This document shows, piece by piece, positions 1 to 7,847 of a stretch of DNA of 13,041 nt (positions within the stretch are counted from its first letter, which is position 1; each line of letters starts with the position of its first letter). Under the pieces are notes generated by a model. It had not been told where the DNA came from and searched no databases. It saw only the letters and a list, made by a program, of their open reading frames with translations. Location of the stretch: assembly GCA_023627715.1 (NCBI GenBank), contig JAMAHW010000236.1, positions 1 to 13,041 of the forward strand, read 5' to 3'. This DNA comes from Periconia sp. R9002. Taxonomy: Eukaryota > Ascomycota > Dothideomycetes > Pleosporales > Periconiaceae. A program made the translations under genes and the position numbers.

Positions 1-690
1 CTCCCTGTGTAAAAATATACGAGTCGTGAAAATGGGCCCATGTCATTCGGTTGTTACCTAATCTGGAGAAAAACTCGTCGGTCGCTAAATATACTTAGGC
101 GACCCGTGTCCAAAACCCCGAAGAGGATTGACGAGTCCCCGCAATCCTAGAATAGATAATTACTAGACAGTTAGGCCACTAATTTCTAGCCCTAGTAATC
201 CATTCAGATTTCCTCTTTTGTATAAAATCGCAGTGGTCATTACAGGCCCACTGCCAATTCCCCACTGCCCGGCATACAACCATCTTGATCATGGTAGCCT
301 CATGCGATAAATCGTAGTTACCTACCCACAGCAGAAAGCACATTCCATGTTGGCTAGCCCTTCCAGAGTTACAACGTCTCTGGCGCAAGGCTCAACGTTT
401 CGGCCGGCTACCTACCCAATTTCCGTCTCTTGTACACACATGGGGTGATGATCTCGAATTCTTGATCCGCTATTCTGTACGGAGTTATGAACTGTTGGAA
501 GAGCTGCGTACATGGAAATTACATCAATTTTTTTCAAATGCGGAGAGTATATAGACCCAGCGTAAAGGCTGCTTTGTTTTGCAGCATTGACGCAGGCACA
601 TATTTCTTTTTTTCAACACCTTCCTTTGACCAGAATTGACACCTTCACACTCATTTTTTCACACACGTTTTGATTTATTAGAATTTCATT
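1..690 (+). promoter_or_regulatory. Upstream region of the metallopeptidase gene
   Basis: I see no convincing gene here; the one short minus-strand frame (179-388) has no recognisable content. Promoter-like elements on the plus strand are a CCAAT box at 416-420 and a TATATAG at 548-554, about 140 bp before the ATG at 691. A pyrimidine-rich stretch follows at about 601-665, as is common just before fungal start codons. These assignments rest on motif and spacing only. Confidence 0.4.
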
Positions 691-1977
691 ATGCGTCTCG
701 CAGATGCTTTGATTGGGGTCTCTTCCCTTCTCTTCCTCGCCGTCCCTATTCATTCGCGGGAAACCACCTACTGGATCGATTCGTCATGCGACAAGCATCT
801 CCCAGCGGGCATGATAGACAAAATGATGAAAGAAGCGACAGACACGGCTTTAATGATCAGAGATCGTATGAGCCGATCTAGTAAAGACGAGCCGGATGCT
901 CATCGCGCATTCGAATCTCTGTTTAAATTCAAGTTCGACACAGGCGATCCAGAAGACAAAAAGCACGTCGAGGCATTCAAGAGTCGGTTTCTCAGCACAC
1001 ACAGATCTTTATATCCAACTAATCAACTTTAGAACAAATTGGGGGTTTCCAGGGTTTTGATAGCTCATGGGCAGTATCTTCGTACGAGAAGTATAGTGAT
1101 CAGAGCGCACGGGGGCGTAGGCTTTCTGCCCTTCGTATCTACTGCGACAGCGATAATTTTGATAAAAGATGGGAACTTGTGGATGACAGCAAGGAAAAAA
1201 CCGATCCACCATCGATTCCAAATAGTCAAAGGCCAAAGGACCAACAGGAATGGTGGGACAAGGAAAACATGATCCTGGCGGGGGGGAACCCTAAATGTGA
1301 AGGAGATGATCTTATGCTCACCACTAGGTGGCCTGGCCCAAACGATAATGATCTTTCCGACAAGAACCCGTCTGGGGAGCTACCTCGTCGTTCCACTCTT
1401 ACTGTAAGTGCATGCAAAGATTCCACGTTTTCCTACAAGACTAATATACTATAGATCTGTGATGGCTGGCTCAAGGAAGAAAACCGGTTAAACCTTTTCA
1501 AGGACATTAATCCGTCAAAGATGTTCTCTAGTATGGAGGAGGACGATTTCGAGAACATGGGATACATTGGTAGTATGGTCTTACTGCACGAACTGGGTCA
1601 TACGTGGCCACATGCTAGTAAGTCTTCTTTTCCAATCTCCCACATATTGGGTGCTAATATTTGCGACAGATCGAGATCTTGGCTACGGAATCGATTCTTA
1701 CTATTTAGACAAAGAACAGGCCATCGCCAATGCAGACAGTTACAGTATAATGGGCCAAATCATGCAAGCAATGGAGTTCAAATATGCCCCTGACAGGGCT
1801 AAACCCAAGAACGGCATCTTCAAAGAGTATAAAGATATCCCCGACCGAGTCAAGCCATCGAAGAGGAGGGTGCCGAGTGAGGACTGGTTGCAAGGAAAAC
1901 GTAATACTATCTTGTCATGCAAAGACGGTCAGAATGCTACTGAGACTGGACTACTTTGCAGACGCTTCAAAGCTTAA
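691..1977 (+). CDS. Secreted zinc metallopeptidase (M35-like, HELGH), four exons
   Basis: Probably a secreted protein-degrading zinc endopeptidase. Proposed exons are 691-982, 1033-1403, 1455-1617 and 1670-1977, giving about 377 residues. Residues 1-22 form a signal peptide (MRLADALIGVSSLLFLAVPI start). HELGH at about residues 266-270 supplies two zinc-binding histidines and the catalytic Glu. NADSYSIMGQ follows, and its Asp (about 298) is the likely third ligand, as in aspzincin-like fungal peptidases. Introns 2 and 3 are well supported: GTAAGT donors at 1404 and 1618, CTAAT branch sites, and AG at 1454 and 1669. The first intron has a good branch site and acceptor (AACTAATC, AG at 1032) but a poor donor (GTCGGT at 983). 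In-phase donors at 866 (GTATGA) and 881 (GTAAAG) are possible but would delete a coding-like helical segment. No internal stop is seen. The exact substrate is unknown. Confidence 0.82.
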
Positions 1978-2974
1978 ATTTATGTTGGCGGTACGGGTCT
2001 AGATATGAGGCTGTATACTGGACATTGCCTCGCTGGGTCTAAGACTTTATGGACAATTGGGTCACGGATGAGTGAAATTTACCAGCTGTTTTTCAGTATA
2101 TCATCAGCTTTCGTGTTTTTGAGATTTCTCGTACTCCAATAAGCTCCATTTCAGTGAACCATATCCAAATAATCAAGCAAAATGGTGCTCTCTCAATCCC
2201 CCAGACTTCTATTCCAATTACAGCCAAACTTAACACACCATAAGAAATTCAATGCCTACTGCATAGCCACATTTGGTTCTCGCCCTTTCCTATAAACTCA
2301 TACACAGTCGCTATATACGTATCATCCTCCTCAATCCCTCGTTCCATCTTATTAATACTAACCGATACGTTCTGCAGCATCTCACTTAGGAAATCCTTTC
2401 GCAGCTATTTACCGGTAAGCTATATCCAGTCGAATGATCGTTTCAACCGCGGAATTTCAGACAGTAGAATAATTATCTAGATGATGTTCTTTAGTACTCC
2501 TTAGTTGGCCCGTACGTAGGCGAAGAGTTTACCCGCACTTTAAAGGGGTTAAAGCGGCACTTGCAATAATCTCAGAAGCAATTCAATAACCACACCAACA
2601 CTATATGCTTCTCCAAAGGTCTATTTTTCTTCAATAACATTGCACTTATAGTACTTATTCTTATTCTGAAAATTCTTATTTCTATTCTAGCAAGTTTGTA
2701 GAGGTTGAAAGGCGATAGAGTGTACTAGGTGTAGGTTACCGCTTCACACGCATGGCCCGTTTAGGTCATAGCAGAAGATGCGCTTATACGCGTTTACGTG
2801 GCGCAGCTGCACCCTTCTATCTATCCCTTGCTATTTTTCAATTTATCATTGCTCGTAAGCTGATAGTATCAATCACCTAACAAATACCATACAAGCAACA
2901 GGCCTCTACTCATGTTATGGGCACTTAGGTCAAAATAAACGACTACGTTCAAACGGCCAAAACTCCCACCCAAA
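1978..2974. other. Gene-poor spacer between the two protease genes
   Basis: About 1 kb with no open frame of interest on either strand and no RNA gene that I recognise. It is fairly AT-rich, with a low-complexity TTCTTATT-like stretch at about 2655-2692. The distal part should hold the terminator of the metallopeptidase gene and the promoter of the aspartic protease pseudogene; I cannot place either precisely. Confidence 0.5.
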
Positions 2975-4261
2975 ATGCACTTTTTATACCAAGTAGCACT
3001 CAGCATGCTAGGTTTCTGGACCGCTGCCCGCGCAGATGTCGTATTTGTTCCTCTCACAGGAGTCAGGAGAATCGGAACTCCAGCTCTTAACCGCCGCGCT
3101 CTTCCAATCGCCCCAACCTCCGAAGAGAATGTATGCAACATCCATCCAAACCATATCTAAGTAATGTCGGAGTTCTCGCATGCTACAGTTTTTCTGGTTT
3201 GGTAACTACTCAGTCGGTAGCGTTGAAGCTCTTGAGCTTCTCGTAGACACCGGTTCAAGCGACATTTTCATCAACCCAGGAAAATATCTTCCAGGCTCAG
3301 CCTCCACCGACATTAACAAGAACTTTGCTGTTTCGTTTTCCACAGCGCAATCGGACGGAACGAAATCTACGTATGTCAGATATTTCCATACTAGATTTAC
3401 TCAACGCCATTTTATGCATTGCTGATGTCCTCCACATCAGATTACTGGCTCGTATTTCCAAGACAGCGTCATGCTCTACAGGTCGAACTTCACGGTCCCA
3501 GACCAGGATATCGGAATAGTCAAGGCCTCACTTGAAGGTGACGGAATTCCCCGAGATGGACTGATTGAATTTGCTAGCGCTGAATCCAGCTTCAGTGGCA
3601 AACCAGGATGATTTGACAATATGTGCACCAGCAAAGCCTTCCCTGAGTTTCGATATGGATTGGCATTCAACGCGAACCAAACTGGCGCCCAGTATCTCGG
3701 TGGTGTTCAAGATAGTGCCTTCAAAGGTGAACTAGTGACTAACCCCGTATATCAGCAATGGGTGACGTGGGGCGATGTTGTTGCAAACGGGGAGATCATT
3801 GAGCGCGCCACAAAAATGCTCACCGATATGGGTACAGCAGTTATCTGGGGTCCCTTAACACAGTTCAGAAGATGTATGAACTTGCAGGGATTGGTGGGAC
3901 ACTATTCCGCCGACCGAAGAGTTCCCTGGCACGATCATCCAATGCTCGTGCCCTTACGCTTCACCACCAACTCTTGGCTTCGGGCTCCCGTCAACGCAGA
4001 ATATCAGTAATGCGATGCAAGGTCCTGAGAGTATTGTGAGCCGAAAAGGGTCTATTTTCAATGTAGTGCCCGAAGCATTAGTTGCCAGTAAATCAAACGG
4101 GACTTGCAAGACGATCCTGAAAGGTGCCACGAACATGGATTATTGCATTACTGGACAACTTTTCTATCAGGGTAAATACATTGATCCAGCGTAAGCACAG
4201 GATAAAGAATAACAAGGTACATTAAGTCTATCGTAGTAGCGTGTTCTTCAGCAAGAATTAA
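2975..4261 (+). pseudogene. Secreted pepsin-like aspartic protease, decayed
   Basis: Remnant of an A1-family aspartic endopeptidase. Exon 2975-3130 encodes a signal peptide (MHFLYQVALSMLGFWTAARA) and part of a propeptide. Intron 3131-3188 (GTATGC...CTACAG) leads to exon 3189-3374, with the first catalytic motif LLVDTGSSD (Asp about residue 72, at 3246). Reading resumes at 3441 (ITGSYFQDSV). The homologous frame meets TGA at 3609-3611, where related proteins have Trp (PG-stop-FDNMC), then continues. The second catalytic motif reads DMG instead of DTG/DSG (3825-3833). The frame moves by one base near 3864 (into VQKMYELAGIGGTLF) and again at about 3900-3922 (into FPGTIIQCSC and PPTLGFGLPS). It runs to TAA at 4192 or, through a short intron 4191-4236, to VFFSKN and TAA at 4259-4261. 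The strong donor GTATGT at 3371 is out of phase; the in-phase donor is GTCAGA at 3375. Confidence 0.85.
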
Positions 4262-4996
4262 ATTTTTCACAGTATTACCCCCGAATCTACCATTACTGAT
4301 TGATCAGTTCTGTTATAGAATCTTTGTACTACGCAATCGAAATATAGTAGCAAGCTTTAACAAATCAGGAACACCCCCCTTATGCGTGGTTTCAAGGATC
4401 TACGGTTCTATTAGTTTACCACTATAGAATAAAAGCAGGTGTATCCGTTCATTTCAATTCTGTTGTAGGAATAGCAACAGTATGATAGTCGTGAGAGGCT
4501 ACACCCGAGGCCTACCATTTAGGTTTGCAAAAACATCTATTTCGGTTGATTTAGAAAAGCGCATATTTTTGAGGCCTACCGTGCCGCTGGCCATCCCGAA
4601 ATATGCACTGGCCCGAATCTAGGCAGTACGGTGAGTATTTGAGGCCTATCATGCACGAAGCATGCAAGTGCATTTGTTCATTCATAATCGAAGCAATGCT
4701 TGTTATGAAGCCTACCATCCACGCTAGCCAATGACACAGCTGGCTGGCCACCTGCCTGCATTCGGAATACAACCACTTCAAGGCCCGAACGTATAATAAC
4801 CTCATCTTGCGCTGGCTATTCCGCTTCTTTACGGCCAGCCTCTGGAGGTGGGACCGCATCCATTCTTTTACATCTCCAGCTGAATTTCTTTTTTCCTTGT
4901 CTTTTCAGTTTTACGCTGGAATTCATTTGATCCACTCCTTACAAGCGCTTCCTTCTCTACAGCAGGTGTACAATCATATTCTCCCGTTTCGAGTAA
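4262..4996. other. Spacer with a repeated short motif, no gene seen
   Basis: No convincing coding frame. A minus-strand frame at 4551-4859 and a plus-strand frame at 4807-5013 have no recognisable content; the latter has no ATG. A pyrimidine-rich tract ending in CAG at 4886-4908 resembles a 3' splice site and could belong to a lost 5' part of the C2H2 gene downstream. The notable content is the repeated motif listed separately. Confidence 0.45.
4507..4716 (+). repeat. Four spaced copies of GAGGCCTACC-type motif
   Basis: Copies begin at 4507 (GAGGCCTACCATTT), 4571 (GAGGCCTACCGTGC), 4641 (GAGGCCTATCATGC) and 4707 (GAAGCCTACCATCC). Spacing is 64, 70 and 66 bp. The last three are preceded by T-rich bases. 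The sequence between copies does not align well by eye, so this is either a very degenerate tandem repeat of about 67 bp or a set of spaced sites. Confidence 0.5.
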
Positions 4997-5712
4997 CCGG
5001 CGTCTATTTCTAGTCAATACTCACCAGGCTCCACTGAACCCGAAAAACTTCTACTACCACAACCTTTCCTGTTCATCGATCCTGCGTGGGTTCAACTGGG
5101 CAATGGAGGCCCTTTACCAGAATATGGTTGGAATCGACCGACAAGTTCCGACAACCCTGCTGGCCAGGAGAGCGGAGCGCAAATCGAGATTGGATCGTCT
5201 GCTTTCCAGCTATCTGAAGAGGTTGATAATGCCGTCATTCCTTCTTTATTGCATAATGAGATTAGGGAAAGTGCAATCCAACAAAATGGCTTATCTGAGT
5301 CCCCCGAGCCCCAAACTCATGGCTGACCTGTTAGTGACACCTTGCAATGCGACGACTGCGGGCTGCTGTTTCTAAAACGGCATCTTCTCAAGTAAGTGAC
5401 AGCGAGCGCTTCAAGATGGATAACTTATGCAATCCCCACAGTAAGCATCCTAAGAAACATAATCCACCATTCAAATGTGCCGTGAACCAGTGTGATGAGG
5501 CGTTCCGATACAAAAAAGACCTTATCCGTCATCAAAGGTCAAAACACCATGAGACCGTGCGACATCTTCCTATGTGGTACTGTTCCTACCCGAACTGCAG
5601 GTTCTCTCGTGAACTAGGGTCGGGGTTTTCAAGAAAGCATAATTACAACAGACATATCTAGACTCAACATGGTGGATGTGCTTTAGGTCTGAACAGGCGA
5701 GCGGGCTCGTGA
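4997..5712 (+). pseudogene. C2H2 zinc-finger protein, decayed
   Basis: Probable nuclear DNA-binding protein remnant. One frame is open from 4997 and encodes segments such as FIDPAWVQLGNGGPLPEYGW. It meets TGA at 5324-5326, then continues into finger 1 (LQCDDCGLLFLKRHLL). A clear intron at 5392-5441 (GTAAGT...CCCACAG) splits finger 1, and splicing completes C-x2-C-x12-H-x3-H. Finger 2 (FKCAVNQCDEAF onward) is C-x4-C-x12-H-x4-H. Finger 3 (WYCSYPNC to RHI) stops at TAG 5659-5661, one residue after its first likely zinc-binding His. Translating past the TAG gives TQH, which would supply the missing His, and the frame then ends at TGA 5710-5712. No in-frame ATG is visible, so the 5' end is unresolved; an acceptor-like TTTCTAG ends at 5013. 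A CTGAC branch plus AG at 5333-5334 could splice out the first TGA, but its only in-phase donor is weak (5197). I favour a pseudogene. Confidence 0.68.
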
Positions 5713-5816
5713 CTTCCATTAATGAATTGATGCTACCCCAAACTGCTTGGCCTCATCATGTGTCTTAATCGTGTACGTGCATACGTGGTATATTGCTTTT
5801 ACGAAGCTATTTCTTC

Positions 5817-6080
5817 TCAGCTATTATCCTCTCGCTTGCCGTGCCGTCTAGCCTGATTTGCTTGAAGGGCGCAAGGACTCGCGGGACTTGGGCGTGCTAC
5901 TTTTCGTCGGTCGACGGCGGCGTCAAAGGATGCCTCGCGATGCTCGAAGGCGATGTGGTCTTCTGGTTCCATGTCGCGGAGGCCCGTGATGTTGACATCG
6001 CCGCATGCTGTAGCGCATTGCGAAGTGGTACGAGGGTCGCCACGATAGTGAATCGAGAGGGGCGTTGGTTGACTTAGCAA
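5817..6080. other. GC-rich coding-like island, strand unclear
   Basis: This stretch is visibly richer in G and C than its flanks. Long frames are open on both strands: plus 5793-6077 and minus 6161-5817. In the minus frame codons mostly end in C over about 6010-5850 (segment DVNITGLRDMEPEDHIAFEH), as in expressed fungal genes, but the overlapping plus frame is also rich in C/G-ending codons. A possible minus-strand acceptor (GCTACAG) lies near 6010. I do not recognise a family in any frame. It may be the remnant of one exon or a captured gene fragment. Confidence 0.3.
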
Positions 6081-6117
6081 CAGCTTTCCACAACTGTCAA
6101 ATCTGCTGATGTAATCA

Positions 6118-6131
6118 AGCAGCAGCAGCAG
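6118..6131 (+). repeat. Short AGC microsatellite
   Basis: AGC is repeated four times and is followed by GGAGGAGC. It borders the GC-rich island and has no evident function. Confidence 0.5.
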
Positions 6132-6512
6132 GAGGAGCTTTTTCGAGCCCCAGAGAAGCATTTTTGGCTCTCACTGTAGATCTGACAGCTAGTCGCAGTG
6201 TGGCTCCCTAGCACGGATCCAGTGCATATCGGAGAGCCTGTATAAGCTCTTACCACACCTTGTACCAACAACCACTACCCTGACATGTGAGTGTCAGCTC
6301 TATTTGTCACGAATCGTTCGTCGCCTCTTCACCAAACCGATATATCATTGCCATCAGCGCAACTCTATGGTAGGTACGGTTCGGCCATCCTTCCTGCTAG
6401 CGGTGGCAACTCGAAGTACCATCTCACATAGGCTGCACCTTACAGTGATTTCTAAGCGAACTGCGGTACTTTAGCTATGCTACTTTTTGTGCTACGTTTA
6501 GCCTGCTGCTTT

Positions 6513-6651
6513 TGTTGAGTGTCACAGGTTGCCGAGACGTACACTGTTATGGTGTAGTAGTGAGGCTAGGGGCCTTGGCACCAGCATGTATATATATGGA
6601 CGTCAGCTCCCTTCTATCATTAAAACAACAATTCAATCACTTGCTTCAACA
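6513..6651 (+). mobile_element. Possible short solo LTR
   Basis: The 139-bp segment begins TGTTGAGTGTC and ends TTGCTTCAACA, so its termini form an inverted repeat (TGTTGA / TCAACA) with TG...CA ends, as LTRs do. It holds a TATA-like TATATATATGG at about 6590-6600 and a CAA-rich stretch before the 3' end, similar in layout to fungal Copia-type LTRs. No target-site duplication is visible (GCTTT before, GGACT after) and no primer-binding site or pol sequence follows. The terminal match may be chance. Confidence 0.33.
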
Positions 6652-6654
6652 GGA

Positions 6655-6743
6655 CTGAGAATAGAAGTCCGTAAGGGATTGAGAACAGAAGCCCGCAAGG
6701 GACTGAGAACGGAAGTCCGCGAGGGATTGGAACCGCGAGGGAA
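6655..6743 (+). repeat. 24-bp minisatellite, about 3.7 units
   Basis: Units start at 6655, 6679 and 6703, each of 24 bp with the pattern YTGAGAAYRGAAGYCCG followed by YRAGGGA. A fourth, shortened unit runs 6727-6743. Because 24 is a multiple of three, the open frame repeats an 8-residue unit (RTEVRKGL-like) before a stop at 6745-6747. Whether it is translated is unknown; the only upstream ATG in this frame is at 6586, inside the LTR-like segment. Confidence 0.8.
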
Positions 6744-6747
6744 CTGA

Positions 6748-7220
6748 TTCTAGCAATCGCGTAAAACCTCAAAACTGATTCCTGTTAATGGAATAATGCC
6801 CGCTTATGACGCCCTATCTTACCTTAGTTCTTATTGGTGCCAGAAGCGCCCGTGCGTGCCGTACTTTACCTTCCACATATAACGCCGCAACTACGGTCAT
6901 GGAATAAATAGATGATTGGATAGAGTATAAATATAGCTAACCACTATCCCATAGTGGACTTTGTCACTTCTTAAACTGACGCGGCTTTGTTTTAAGCAGC
7001 AGTGAAGAACGACATGTGAGATGTTCTTATAGTAGCTGGAATGGAGGACGGCAGGGTGAACAAAAAACTGCTGCTATTATTTTAAGAGGTGCCAGCCCAA
7101 AAAAAGCACATTAACTTGCAAAAAAAAAGCTAGCGGATGGGAGCCTCTTCTATCTACTGAGCTAACCGAAATAGTGTTAGTGGGAGGGAGTGGAAGATAT
7201 TTTCGTTCCACCTTATCCCG
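6748..7220. other. Gene-free stretch with a hairpin and A-runs
   Basis: No coding frame is supported. A perfect hairpin lies at 6941-6957 (CCACTAT, loop CCC, ATAGTGG), just after a TATA-like GAGTATAAATATAG at 6923-6936. A-runs occur at 7099-7105 and 7120-7128. The tRNA-like fragment at 7131-7170 is listed separately. Confidence 0.45.
7131..7170 (-). tRNA. Truncated tRNA-like fragment (5' half only)
   Basis: Read on the minus strand, 7168-7153 is GGTTAGCTCAGTAGAT, which matches the conserved tRNA D-arm and internal A-box. It is followed by AGAAGAGGCTCCCATCCGC in the place of the D/anticodon region, then nine T on that strand (7128-7120), the form of a Pol III terminator. No T-arm (GGTTCGA) or matching 3' acceptor strand is visible, so it is not a functional tRNA. 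It could be a tRNA remnant or the head of a tRNA-derived SINE. Confidence 0.3.
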
Positions 7221-7517
7221 CTAGTCTAGATGAAGAACCTTGCCGACGTCATCGCTGACGGTTGCTTTCTTTGACATACCTTTCGCTCTAACTGGTTTAT
7301 TTCTGGCGCCCAGTGTAGAGCTAACACGGCGCAGCACTGCGGTGCCTTTAAATTCACTAGTTTCTAATATTAGTCCGCTGTCTACGTTACTCCTACCCCA
7401 CTCTGGACATAATAACTGACAATCTTCGATCAAAGCAACAGCGAGAACTCGATTTTCGGAAAAACCCGTCACAAAAGCCTCAAAAGATTTTGCCCATACA
7501 CGCAACAGCTGATCATT
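7221..7517 (-). other. Unidentified open frame without ATG
   Basis: A minus-strand frame is open from just after a stop near 7521 down to 7221 (segment LRVWAKSFEAFVTGFSENRV). It has no ATG near its 5' end, no recognised domain and no clear coding codon bias. It could be an exon or a relic, or it may be chance. Confidence 0.15.
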
Positions 7518-7847
7518 GATTTATATCTGCCCAAGCTTGAAACCATGTCTTTCTTGAAATGTCATAATGAGCCTATAAACGTGCAACGTCTATAGAGGTA
7601 GAGTAGGTATTGCGGCTTAAGAAATCCACCTGCTTCAGGGTTTAGGGATCAACCATATCTTATCTGATTTTGCTTCGATGTAATTTTGCTAAAATTGCAG
7701 TCACTTAGCAATATCTCGACCCTGATTGCCTTTTGTTTAAGCAGCAGGATCAAGAGACGACTATTGAGCCACATCAAACCCCGAGACATTTAGTCATTCA
7801 TGTGTTTTGGCTATGAGAATTGTATGTTTGAAAGTCGACACCTGAAC
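7518..7847. other. Downstream flank of the Zn(II)2Cys6 gene
   Basis: No coding frame or RNA gene is recognised. As the minus-strand gene ends at 7848, this segment should hold its 3' untranslated region and terminator. I cannot place a poly(A) site with confidence. Confidence 0.4.

Larger units (their letters stand above)
5713..6512. other. Gene-poor stretch around a GC-rich island
   Basis: Apart from the coding-like island at 5817-6080 and the small AGC repeat at 6118-6131, I see no gene here. At 6282-6299 there is a small inverted repeat with CTGACA and TGTCAG arms and a 6-base loop; its role is unknown. A TATA-like TGTATAAGC lies at about 6239-6247. Confidence 0.4.

Noticed and set aside
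179..388. 69-codon minus-strand frame near the start of the window
   Set aside because: No recognised content, no supporting promoter or splice signals; probably chance.
881..1032. Longer first intron of the metallopeptidase using GTAAAG at 881
   Set aside because: At 152 bp it is about three times the length of the other introns and removes a coding-like segment. RNA data could revive it.
1276..1282. G7 run in exon 2 of the metallopeptidase as a possible frameshift
   Set aside because: The frame is coherent on both sides and runs correctly into a GTAAGT donor, so no shift is indicated.
5197..5334. Intron that would remove the TGA of the C2H2 gene
   Set aside because: The branch site (GCTGAC) and AG look good, but the only in-phase donor (GTCTGC) is poor and the removed sequence is itself open and coding-like. 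Kept as an alternative only.
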